Origin: UBA6382 sp963631415
Lineage (GTDB): Bacteria > Bacteroidota > Bacteroidia > Bacteroidales > Bacteroidaceae
NCBI GenBank assembly: GCA_963631415.1
Contig: CAVGQS010000111.1
Coordinates: forward strand, 1 to 8,739
Reading direction: 5' to 3'
Length of the DNA stretch: 8,739 bases
Shown in pieces: positions 1-5,550 of this stretch; position 1 is the stretch's first letter, and the number at the start of each line of letters is the position of its first letter. The position numbers and the translations under genes are program-made. A model generated the notes under the pieces. That model saw nothing but the letters and a program-made list of their open reading frames with translations. It was not told the origin of the DNA and searched no databases.

Positions 1-145
1 CGTTTCGCCTCGAAACGTTGCAGCGTTTCGCCCGAAACCTTGCAGCGTTTCGCGGCGAGATTTTTTCGTTAAGTCCGCATAAAATTTTTTTAAGTCCTAC
101 TTTTCAATCGCTAAAGTGCTTCTTAAAAACTTTTAAGTGCGCGCC
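1..145. repeat. Degenerate tandem array, period 21-23 bp
   Basis: Units begin near 1, 24, 46, 67, 88, 110 and 131. The first three start with CGTTTCGC and the first two are themselves hairpins (CGTTTCG/CGAAACG at 1-17; GTTTCG/CGAAAC at 25-38). The later units keep the spacing but carry TTAAGTCC (69-76, 90-97), TAAAGTGC (112-119) and TTAAGTGC (133-140). The period is not a multiple of three and no ORF spans the array, so it is not a protein repeat. The array may continue beyond the left edge of the window. Its role is unknown. Confidence 0.55.
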
Positions 146-242
146 AAAGTCAATGCGCTGGAAATGAGGCGAAAACAAATCGGGGCGAATTTTACGAATT
201 TGTGATTAAGGAGATGTCGCGGCACATGCCGTATAAACAACA

Positions 243-276
243 TGCCCGAACGGAAATCGCTATTTCCGAACGGGCA
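243..276. terminator. Strong hairpin, possible terminator of the Rid gene
   Basis: TGCCCG (243-248) pairs with CGGGCA (271-276). After a symmetric AA/AA internal loop, CGGAAAT (251-257) pairs with ATTTCCG (262-268) around a four-base loop. There is no clean T tract on either side; the leftward transcript is followed only by a mildly T-rich stretch (GTTGTTTATAC). It lies about 185 bases beyond the Rid stop codon, so it could end that transcript, belong to a gene left of the window, or be a repeat-type palindrome. Confidence 0.35.
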
Positions 277-361
277 CGCAAAGAAACTTGAAAAACTTAC
301 AATTCACATCGCAAGCGCTTTCGTTTTCTTAACTATTTACTAACTTACCTTAAAACAATTT

Positions 362-471
362 TCATTTGGTTGTGGGCTTTGCCGATTTTTGCGACTGGCT
401 TTGCCAATTTCTTTTGGTGATGGGCTTTGCCGCTTTCTTTGGGTGACGGCTTCTGCCTCTGTCATTTGGTT
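362..471. repeat. Five-unit degenerate 26-bp tandem repeat overlapping the Rid stop codon
   Basis: Units start at 362, 388, 410, 436 and 462. The core is TTTGGT-n-TGGGCTTTGCC: GGCTTTGCC occurs at 375-383, 397-405 and 423-431, and a variant GGCTTCTGCC at 448-457. TCATTTGGTT is identical at 362-371 and 462-471. The copy at 462 contains the last codons and stop of the leftward Rid gene, so the array looks like repeated duplication of the gene's 3' end. Each GGCTTTGCC is itself nearly palindromic. Confidence 0.6.
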
Positions 472-1634
472 ACGCACTCCACCTCGATGAGCCACTTGGG
501 CCTGCAGACGCTGGCCTTGACGACCAGGTGGGGCACGGAGGGGAAATGAGACTTGAGGTAGCCCTCGACAAACGCGGCGTCGGCTATGTCGCGCAGGTAG
601 ACAATCATGTAGGTCATGTCGCCGAGCGTGCGGCCGGCGTTGGCCAGCAGTTGCGAGATGTTGAGGAAGAGGCGGTCGGTCTGTCTCACCACATCGCCCA
701 CGTAGAGGCAGTTGCCGAACTTGTCGATGCTGGCGGTGCCGGAGATGAAGACTTTGTCGCGTCCGGCAATGCTGACCTTGGTGCCTCTCTCAAACGCCAC
801 GCCGTATTCGCTGGTGCGGTTGAGGTAGTCAAGCGCATTGAGGAAGAACGGGGCGGGCGCAGAGGTTGCGGCTGCGGTGGTTGCTGGCGTGGCAGCGGTG
901 GTTGCTGACGTGGCAGCAGTGGTCTCGTGTGCAGAGGCTGCGGTGGTTGCGGCAGCATGAGTTGCACCGTTTTGCTTCACGGAGAAGAAGTCGATGGCTA
1001 TGACGGGTTGTGTCTCTGCCATGCAGCCTTCGATGCCGGTGGAGGCTATGTAGTGGGTGTCGGCGGTGAGGCCTTCGCGAGCGAAGACGGCGTTGCGGCC
1101 TTTCATCACCCCGGCGTAGTTGCGGTCGATGTCCCTGACGTAGAGCCAGGTGCGCATGCAGTGGTCCTTGAGTGTCATGCCGTTGGCGCGGAGCCACTCG
1201 ATGTGGCGGCTGAAGATGAGCTCGGTCTGCTGCTGGGCGGAGAGTCCCTCCACCTCGGCGTCGGTGAGTCTCACTGACTGGAGCATGACCTGTGTGCCGC
1301 CATAGTCTGCCGTCATCTTGTCGGGCGAACCTTGTTTTGCCACTGGGGCGTCGAGGCTGACGGCAAACACCAGCGCCACTTTGGAGCCGTCGAGCATGGA
1401 CTGGCCCACGTGGGAGAACGCCGCCCGCGACAGCATGTCGGCGTAGAGGCTGTGACCCATGAGTTCGCCGAGCTGGTTTGAGGGGTCGGTGAGGTAGGCG
1501 CGCGACCATATCAGGTTGTCGGTGGTGAGGCCTCTGGACCCGAGCCACTCCCCGAGCAACGCCTTGAGGTCGTCGAGGCTTTGGGCAAACGGTCTGCCGC
1601 CGGCAACTTTGATTATGTCTACGCACTCATTCAT
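462..1634 (-). CDS. Two-domain Rid (YjgF/YER057c/UK114) family protein with Ala/Thr-rich linker
   Basis: A 390-residue protein of the Rid superfamily, whose best-known member hydrolyses reactive enamine/imine intermediates; the activity of this large form is not established. A poorly conserved region (about 1-125) precedes a Rid-like domain (about 135-220, with HIEWL, RTWLYVRDID and HYIASTGIEG), a low-complexity Ala/Thr linker (about 223-262), and a second Rid domain (about 275-388, with VFISGTASID, MIVYLRDI and CRPKWLIEVEC). R378 and E384/E386 sit where RidA has its substrate-binding Arg and catalytic-site Glu (inference by motif position). The frame stays open to 1856, but the ATG at 1634 is preferred: family-like sequence begins there and a promoter at 1666-1700 lies inside the extension. 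A chorismatase (FkbO/Hyg5-like) relative with the same fold is an alternative. No signal peptide is visible, so it is probably cytoplasmic. It is transcribed alone and divergent from the lysozyme gene. Confidence 0.8.
   Translation of the reverse strand: MNECVDIIKVAGGRPFAQSLDDLKALLGEWLGSRGLTTDNLIWSRAYLTDPSNQLGELMGHSLYADMLSRAAFSHVGQSMLDGSKVALVFAVSLDAPVAKQGSPDKMTADYGGTQVMLQSVRLTDAEVEGLSAQQQTELIFSRHIEWLRANGMTLKDHCMRTWLYVRDIDRNYAGVMKGRNAVFAREGLTADTHYIASTGIEGCMAETQPVIAIDFFSVKQNGATHAAATTAASAHETTAATSATTAATPATTAAATSAPAPFFLNALDYLNRTSEYGVAFERGTKVSIAGRDKVFISGTASIDKFGNCLYVGDVVRQTDRLFLNISQLLANAGRTLGDMTYMIVYLRDIADAAFVEGYLKSHFPSVPHLVVKASVCRPKWLIEVECVTK
874..957. repeat. 21-bp (seven-codon) tandem repeat encoding the Rid linker
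   Basis: Four consecutive 21-base units start at 874, 895, 916 and 937. The first two differ at one base (GCTGGCG versus GCTGACG); the third and fourth are diverged but stay in register. Because 21 is a multiple of three, copy-number change alters the length of the Ala/Thr/Ser/Pro linker between the two Rid domains without shifting the frame. Confidence 0.7.
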
Positions 1635-1665
1635 CGGTTCACTGCTTGTTTTCTGAATCACAACG

Positions 1666-1700
1666 CAAAAGTAAGAATAACCTTTTTTATATGCTAAAAT
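1666..1700 (-). promoter_or_regulatory. Bacteroidetes-type promoter of the Rid gene
   Basis: Read leftward, TACTTTTG (1673-1666) matches the -7 consensus TAnnTTTG. A weak -33 element, TTTTAG, lies about 20 bases upstream (1700-1695). Transcription would start near 1660, giving a leader of roughly 25 bases before the ATG at 1634. Confidence 0.55.
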
Positions 1701-1767
1701 CGGCGCGGAAAAATGAAGTTTTTTCAAAATCGGGTACTTAAATCTCCGTAGCGAATCGCCCCAGATA

Positions 1768-1856
1768 CATATATTTAAGTATATTTGCATTGGATTGCAC
1801 TCCGCATGAAGGCGTGTTGCAGTTCCCCGTTTGCATATATTTGAGTATATTTGCAT
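1768..1856. repeat. Pair of 23-bp direct repeats in the divergent intergenic region
   Basis: Two 23-base copies at 1768-1790 and 1834-1856 differ at a single position (ATTTAAG versus ATTTGAG). Their starts are 66 bases apart and the DNA between them is not repeated. Within each, ATATATTTRAGTATAT is close to a 16-base palindrome (one mismatched pair in copy 1, two in copy 2). Each copy also contains TATATTTG, a perfect -7 promoter element on the plus strand. They may be duplicated promoters or operator sites shared by the Rid and lysozyme genes. Confidence 0.65.
1846..1853 (+). promoter_or_regulatory. Probable -7 element of the lysozyme-marR promoter
   Basis: TATATTTG matches TAnnTTTG. A start near 1860 would leave about a 30-base leader before the ATG at 1889. 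No good -33 TTTG lies 19-22 bases upstream, so this is a partial match. The identical element at 1780-1787 in the upstream repeat copy could be a second start. Confidence 0.4.
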
Positions 1857-1888
1857 CAGAAACAGAAAGGCTCAGTATTTCTCCACCA

Positions 1889-2704
1889 ATGACGCAGAAC
1901 CGACGACACACCAAGCGCCGCGCCAGCCGCCCGCGGGGCAAGCGCCCGAGCAAGACCACCAGGATAATGAACCGGGTGGCCCGACTGCTGTGCATCAGCG
2001 TGTTTGTGGCGCTGATGCTGGGGTTTGTCGTCTATTTCCTGCTGCCCAACGTGTTCTACAGCCTATATTATAAGGTAGCGGGCTCTTACCGCCCCGCCAG
2101 CGACGAGCCGTATGACGGCATCGACGTGTCGCACCACAACGGCACGATAGACTGGGAACTGGTGGTGAAGGACCCCAACATCAAGTTTGTGTATATCAAG
2201 GCGAGCGAGGGCTACGGCCACCGCGACAAGCAGTTTGAGGAGAACACCGTGCAGGCGCGCAAGTTCGGGCTCAAGGTGGGGGCCTACCACCTGCTCACCA
2301 CCCGCACCAGCATGCGCACGCAGTTCAACTTCTTCGTAAGCACCGTGGGCGACCACCCGCAAGACCTCTTGCCCATGGTGGACGTGGAGGAGAACAAGGT
2401 GGCCAAGTGGACCAAGCAGCAGAAGCGCGACAGCATAGCCAAGTTTGTGGAGCTCGCCAAGGAGCACTACGGGGTGGAGCCCGTGCTCTACTGCAGCCAC
2501 AAGTTCTACAAGAACTGCCTGGCGCCCGAGTTCGACGACCTCATCCTCTTCGTGGCGCGCTACAGCCGCACGCAGCCTGAGCTCGACGGCAAGACCCACA
2601 ACATCTGGCAGTTCACCGAGCACGGACAGGTTGACGGCATCAACGGCGACGTGGACCTCGACCGCTTCGGCGCCGGCACTTCGCTCGACGACCTGCTGCT
2701 GTAG
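1889..2704 (+). CDS. Membrane-anchored GH25 lysozyme (1,4-beta-N-acetylmuramidase)
   Basis: A 271-residue glycoside hydrolase family 25 protein, predicted to cleave the MurNAc-GlcNAc bond of peptidoglycan. The N-terminus is strongly basic (residues 4-30), followed by one hydrophobic segment (about 31-53). This fits a type II anchor with the catalytic domain in the periplasm. The domain (about 74-262) shows DGIDVSHHNG (76-85), FVYIKASEGY (100-109), GAYHLL (131-136), MVDVEE (163-168) and WQFTEHGQVDGINGDVDLDRF near the end. D79, D165 and E167 match the acidic catalytic residues of the family. The reading frame is open upstream to a TTG at 1790, but that extension covers the promoter repeats; the ATG at 1889 gives the expected basic-plus-membrane start. 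The marR-type gene follows after 52 bases with no terminator, so the two are probably one operon. It could serve wall remodelling or target other bacteria; the single-anchor form favours a housekeeping wall role (inference). Confidence 0.88.
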   Translation: MTQNRRHTKRRASRPRGKRPSKTTRIMNRVARLLCISVFVALMLGFVVYFLLPNVFYSLYYKVAGSYRPASDEPYDGIDVSHHNGTIDWELVVKDPNIKFVYIKASEGYGHRDKQFEENTVQARKFGLKVGAYHLLTTRTSMRTQFNFFVSTVGDHPQDLLPMVDVEENKVAKWTKQQKRDSIAKFVELAKEHYGVEPVLYCSHKFYKNCLAPEFDDLILFVARYSRTQPELDGKTHNIWQFTEHGQVDGINGDVDLDRFGAGTSLDDLLL

Positions 2705-2756
2705 ACAGCTGCGCTTACGGCAAGACCGCGGCACCGCCAACAAAAACCTGACTCCC

Positions 2757-3293
2757 ATGAGCGACACCTTCACCATAGACTACCGCCTTATCTTCGCGCT
2801 GATGAACGGCAAGGTCAGCAACGCGCTGCGGCGCCGCCTGAACGAGGACTTCCGCAACGCCGGCCTCGAGATCAGCGACGACGAGTGGGACGCGCTGGTG
2901 GCGGCGAGCCAGCACGACATCTGCACCCAGCAGGACCTCTGCAACGCCACCGACATGAGCAAGCCCACCATGAGCCGCATCATCACGGCGCTGGAGGAGA
3001 AGAACATCATCGTGAGGCGCAAGGCGCGCACCGACAGGCGCAACAACTACGTCACCCTCACACGCCTGGGGGCGGCGGTGGTGGCCAAGGCGCAGGCCAT
3101 AGCCGTCAGGACGCTCAAGGAGAGCCTGCGCGGTCTGTCAAAGATGGACATAGCCATCTCGCAGCACAGCCTCAACACCGTGCTGCAAAACCTGCGCACC
3201 AAGGAGCAGCAGATAGCCCAGGAGCAGGCGCTCGAACACCACCGGCGGTCGGAAGAGCACAAGCGGTCGGTGCGCCGCATGCACGACAACTAA
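2757..3293 (+). CDS. MarR-family winged-helix transcriptional regulator
   Basis: A 178-residue protein with a MarR-type winged helix-turn-helix. A dimerisation-type N-terminal helical part (about 8-35) leads to the HTH: ICTQQDLCNAT (55-65), recognition helix MSKPTMSRIITALEEKN (67-83), and a wing RRKARTDRRNNYVTLT (87-102) holding the family's D-R-R motif (93-95). A long C-terminal helix (about 105-128) follows. The tail from about 145 is highly charged, rich in Gln, Glu, Arg and His, and looks like a coiled coil longer than usual for the family. The ATG at 2757 is the first that gives a standard MarR start; the frame upstream overlaps the lysozyme gene and is a shadow. It probably shares the lysozyme transcript. 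Its ligand and targets are unknown; the divergent repeats at 1768-1856 and the GTTAAY array at 3351-3390 are candidate binding sites (inference). Confidence 0.85.
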   Translation: MSDTFTIDYRLIFALMNGKVSNALRRRLNEDFRNAGLEISDDEWDALVAASQHDICTQQDLCNATDMSKPTMSRIITALEEKNIIVRRKARTDRRNNYVTLTRLGAAVVAKAQAIAVRTLKESLRGLSKMDIAISQHSLNTVLQNLRTKEQQIAQEQALEHHRRSEEHKRSVRRMHDN

Positions 3294-3300
3294 TTTTTTT
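3266..3300 (+). terminator. Rho-independent terminator embedded in the marR 3' end
   Basis: GTC(G)GTGC (3266-3273, one bulged G) pairs with GCACGAC (3281-3287) around GCCGCAT. Six bases later comes a run of seven T (3294-3300) directly after the stop codon. The hairpin therefore lies in the final codons of the regulator gene. Stem length and T run are reasonable but the bulge makes it imperfect. Confidence 0.5.
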
Positions 3301-3335
3301 GGGCGCAAGGACTCTGTGCATTGAGACTGCCGTGA

Positions 3336-3390
3336 GTTGGCATATCGCTTGTTAATCATATCAGCGCGTTAACAATATCGATGAGTTAAC
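3336..3390. repeat. Iteron-like array of GTTAAY with 17-bp spacing
   Basis: GTTAAT (3351-3356), GTTAAC (3368-3373) and GTTAAC (3385-3390) are spaced exactly 17 bases apart. The first two units share GTTAA-n2-ATATC (ATATC at 3358-3362 and 3375-3379), and a partial unit GTTGGCATATC lies at 3336-3346. TTGTTAA (3349-3355) and TTAACAA (3369-3375) also form a perfect inverted repeat with a 13-base gap. The array sits between the marR terminator and psd and looks like a protein-binding site. Confidence 0.5.
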
Positions 3391-3576
3391 TGCCCGTGCG
3401 CTGAATTCCTCAGCGTCATCCCCGGCCCTACGCTCCCCCTACAGCGGCGCCAACCAATGCGCGCGACACTGCCAAAAGTGGCAGAAAACCAAAAAGACAA
3501 GGCAAAAGCATACGGATACCGATAAAAAAGTGTACATTTGCATTTACATTTCATTCTGCACACGCGTGCAACGGGT
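3391..3576. other. Rest of the marR-psd intergenic gap: small hairpins
   Basis: No gene is visible. Three perfect small hairpins occur: CGCTGA/TCAGCG (3399-3415), CTGCCA/TGGCAG with an AAAG loop (3469-3484), and TGCAC/GTGCA with an ACGC loop (3557-3570). The last lies in the predicted psd leader, six bases before the ATG. None is followed by a T tract, so they are not obvious terminators. A GC-rich stretch (3415-3465) separates the first two. Confidence 0.4.
3533..3540 (+). promoter_or_regulatory. Likely -7 element of the psd-pssA promoter
   Basis: TACATTTG matches the Bacteroidetes -7 consensus TAnnTTTG. Transcription from about 3546 would give a leader of about 30 bases before the ATG at 3577. 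No TTTG is found at the right -33 distance, so the match is partial. Confidence 0.45.
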
Positions 3577-4317
3577 ATGGAAACGCTCAAAAGAATTAAA
3601 AAACTCAAAAAGATACGTCTTCACCACGAGGGGACTTCCACGCTGACAGCCAGCGCAGTAGTTCTCCTTGTTGCCAATGCCGTGTTCTTTTGGGTCTTTG
3701 CGTACTTGCTCGAAGTTCCCGCCGTTTTCTACGTTTTGCTGACCATCTCGATTGTGGTCTACGGCATCATGGTAAATTTCTTCCGCTGCCCCATCCGCTA
3801 CTTCAAGGGCGAGACCGAGGGAGTGGTGGTTGCGCCTGCCGACGGCAAGATTGTAGTGGTTGAGGAGGTCGACGAGCAGGAGTATTTCCACGCCAAGCGC
3901 AAGATGGTGTCCATCTTCATGTCGCTGACCAACGTCCACGCCAACTGGTTTCCCGTTGACGGCGTCGTGAAGCACGTGGCCCACCAAAACGGCAACTACC
4001 ACAAGGCCTGGCTGCCCAAGGCGAGCATGGAGAACGAGCGTTCGACCATCGTGATTGACACCGGGGCTTACGGCGAGATACTGGTGCGCCAGATTGCCGG
4101 CGCCATGGCAAGGCGCATCGTGACCTACGCGCGTTGCGACGAGGAGTGCTACATCGACGAGCACCTCGGCTTCATCAAGTTTGGCAGCCGCGTTGACCTC
4201 TTCCTGCCTGTTGACTGCGACGTCAAGGTGGCTCTGGGCCAGCCCACCGTGGGCAACGGCACCGTCATCGCCACGATGAAACCCATAGCAGGCGCACAGA
4301 CCGCCACCGACAAATGA
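3577..4317 (+). CDS. psd: Phosphatidylserine decarboxylase proenzyme, short form
   Basis: A 246-residue pyruvoyl-dependent decarboxylase that converts phosphatidylserine to phosphatidylethanolamine at the inner membrane. The basic N-terminus is followed by two hydrophobic segments (about 22-44 and 47-66). The catalytic part begins near 80 with VVVAPADGKI (83-92; D89), then SLTNVHANWFP (116-126; H121), and ends with KFGSRVDLFLP (201-211). Self-cleavage is expected between G203 and S204, making a large beta chain and a small alpha chain with an N-terminal pyruvoyl group. Here the site is FGS rather than the LGST of the E. coli type, as is usual in the short PSD group. The ATG at 3577 is preferred over a TTG at 3538, which lies in the -7 element. 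The stop overlaps the pssA start in ATGA, so translation is probably coupled to the enzyme that makes its substrate. Confidence 0.93.
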   Translation: METLKRIKKLKKIRLHHEGTSTLTASAVVLLVANAVFFWVFAYLLEVPAVFYVLLTISIVVYGIMVNFFRCPIRYFKGETEGVVVAPADGKIVVVEEVDEQEYFHAKRKMVSIFMSLTNVHANWFPVDGVVKHVAHQNGNYHKAWLPKASMENERSTIVIDTGAYGEILVRQIAGAMARRIVTYARCDEECYIDEHLGFIKFGSRVDLFLPVDCDVKVALGQPTVGNGTVIATMKPIAGAQTATDK

Positions 4318-5078
4318 AACGTCACATTCCCAATACTATAACCCTCTGCAATCTGGTGTGCGGAAGCATTGCCGTACGCTACGCTTTTTGCGGACAATAC
4401 GTTGAGGCTCTGCTCTTTATCGTGCTGGGAGCTGTGTTTGACTTCTTCGACGGCTTCACGGCAAGGAAACTCAACGTTTCGTCGCCCATAGGCGTGGAGC
4501 TCGACTCGCTGGCAGACCTTATCACCTTCGGCTTCGCCCCGTCGGCGATGTTCTATTCGCTCATTGGCAGGCTCTCGCCCGGCTGCGGCGCGCAGTGCTG
4601 CCCGGTGGCAGACGGCATAGCTGCCCACATCAACGTGGCGGCGTTCCTCATTGTGGCTTTCTCGGCATTGCGGTTGGCAAAATTCAACCTCGACACCCGG
4701 CAGACCACCAGTTTCCTGGGACTGCCCACGCCAGCCAACGCGCTGCTGCTCTCGTCGGTCGCCATCGCTTTCGACAGGTACTTTTTTGGGGCAGCGGCTC
4801 CCGTTAGTCACTCGGCTGGGCTCACGGCTGTAGTCGTGCTGCTGGCCATCACCCTCGTTTCGTGCGCGCTGCTGGTGAGCGAGATACCCCTTTTCGCCCT
4901 CAAATTCAAGAACTTCAGTTGGCGCGACAACGCCGTGAGGTTTGTATTCCTCGGTTCGTCGGTCTTGGTTCTCGTCGCGTCAGCACTGACAGGAATCGAG
5001 AACATCACCACCGGCATAGGCATCTGCATCATCTGGTATGTAGTCCTCTCGCTGGTGAGCGCCCGCAAGGCTAAATAG
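4314..5078 (+). CDS. pssA: CDP-diacylglycerol-serine O-phosphatidyltransferase
   Basis: A 254-residue integral membrane enzyme of the CDP-alcohol phosphotransferase family. It joins CDP-diacylglycerol and L-serine to give phosphatidylserine and CMP. The family signature DGx2ARx8Gx3Dx3D is complete: D46, G47, A50, R51, G60, D64, D68, with an extra acidic residue at D43. Also visible are the conserved RLAKFN (120-125) and GLPTPANA (136-143) segments. Hydrophobic stretches near 30-45, 102-119, 138-153, 168-188, 207-225 and 230-248 fit about six or more membrane helices. A short loop holds three cysteines (C91, C95, C96), not part of the family signature. The start overlaps the psd stop by four bases. 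With psd it forms a complete two-step route to phosphatidylethanolamine. Type II PssA (phospholipase D family) is ruled out by the motif. Confidence 0.95.
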   Translation: MKRHIPNTITLCNLVCGSIAVRYAFCGQYVEALLFIVLGAVFDFFDGFTARKLNVSSPIGVELDSLADLITFGFAPSAMFYSLIGRLSPGCGAQCCPVADGIAAHINVAAFLIVAFSALRLAKFNLDTRQTTSFLGLPTPANALLLSSVAIAFDRYFFGAAAPVSHSAGLTAVVVLLAITLVSCALLVSEIPLFALKFKNFSWRDNAVRFVFLGSSVLVLVASALTGIENITTGIGICIIWYVVLSLVSARKAK

Positions 5079-5180
5079 CGGCGGAGGCGGGCTGGCGGCG
5101 CACCTTTTCGGCAGCCAGCGGCGAGCATTGGCACGCCCTTTGTATAATTCCTACCAGACAACAACCGACATTTCCTCTAC

Positions 5181-5420
5181 ATGAGCATACTGACAATACT
5201 GTTATTGCTTGTCATCACGTACTACTGCGCCAAGGCGGTGGGCAGCATCTGGCACGACGCCTTCAAGGGCACCGCGCCCAACCAAGGCAGCGCCAACAGG
5301 CAGCAGCGCCGCAAGGAAGGATGGACGCAGCCGCAGGAGAAGGCGCACGACGACAGCAGCGCCCGCAAGCCGATAGAGAAAGGCGAGGGCGAATACGTGG
5401 ATTTCACCGAAGAGCCGTAA
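5181..5420 (+). CDS. Small single-pass membrane protein, DUF4834-like
   Basis: A 79-residue protein with one N-terminal hydrophobic segment (about 2-22) and a hydrophilic, charged, probably disordered remainder ending in GEYVDFTEEP. A membrane start plus a terminal G-(D/E)-YVD-(F/Y) acidic motif is typical of the Bacteroidetes DUF4834 family, which I recognise by pattern only; its function is unknown. It begins 102 bases after pssA. The gap has a weak hairpin (GCTGGC/GCCAGC, 5091-5119) without a T tract and no convincing TAnnTTTG element, so it is probably the last gene of the psd-pssA transcript. The strong terminator at 5438-5489 follows directly. There is no Cys lipobox, so it is not a lipoprotein. 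Confidence 0.75.
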   Translation: MSILTILLLLVITYYCAKAVGSIWHDAFKGTAPNQGSANRQQRRKEGWTQPQEKAHDDSSARKPIEKGEGEYVDFTEEP

Positions 5421-5437
5421 GCCTCAGAGATGTACGG

Positions 5438-5489
5438 ATACGAAAAAACGGCCTTGACGCACAATTGCGCCAAGACCGTTTTTTCGTAT
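5438..5489. terminator. Long bidirectional rho-independent terminator
   Basis: A perfect 14-base outer stem (5438-5451 with 5476-5489) encloses CTTG/CAAG and CGCA/TGCG stems separated by single mismatches, with a CAAT loop. The outer stem contains A6 on the left and T6 on the right, so transcripts from either side end in a U tract. It separates the rightward psd operon from the leftward mtaB-GT2 pair, whose coding regions converge here. Confidence 0.9.
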
Positions 5490-5550
5490 AGTCTTGTATG
5501 CTTTTGGTTTCTTTGTCGAGAAAGCCTGTTCCTTCCTTGAGGCTGGTTGC

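Larger units (their letters stand above)
1..461. other. Intergenic region without a gene
   Basis: No reading frame with a credible protein is present on either strand. The stretch holds the array at 1-145, a 12-base palindrome (CGGCA/TGCCG, 220-231), a long hairpin at 243-276, an AAGCGCTT palindrome at 313-320, and a second array that runs into the stop codon of the leftward Rid gene. It is rich in A+T between the repeats, unlike the flanking coding DNA. The gene to the left lies outside the window. Confidence 0.6.

Noticed and set aside
1..60. Possible CRISPR array from the short repeats at the left edge
   Set aside because: Units are contiguous with no spacers, and the spacing is only 22-23 bases; no cas genes are visible.
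829..1626. 265-codon alternative frame within the Rid gene on the same strand
   Set aside because: Arg/His/Pro-rich out-of-frame reading of GC-rich coding DNA, while the overlapping frame has clear Rid motifs.
1635..1856. N-terminal extension of the Rid frame up to 1856
   Set aside because: It crosses the predicted promoter and both 23-bp repeats, giving a repeated MQIYxNIC peptide; family-like sequence begins only after the ATG at 1634.
1790..1888. TTG start extending the lysozyme
   Set aside because: The extension reads through the repeat and -7 element and places unrelated sequence before a typical basic-plus-membrane anchor beginning at 1889.
2063..2776. 237-codon minus-strand frame across the lysozyme
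   Set aside because: Shadow of the GH25 gene; Val/Leu/His-rich with no motif.
3336..3390. Replication origin or plasmid iterons
   Set aside because: No replication initiator gene, DnaA box cluster or other plasmid function is nearby; the surrounding genes are chromosomal housekeeping genes.
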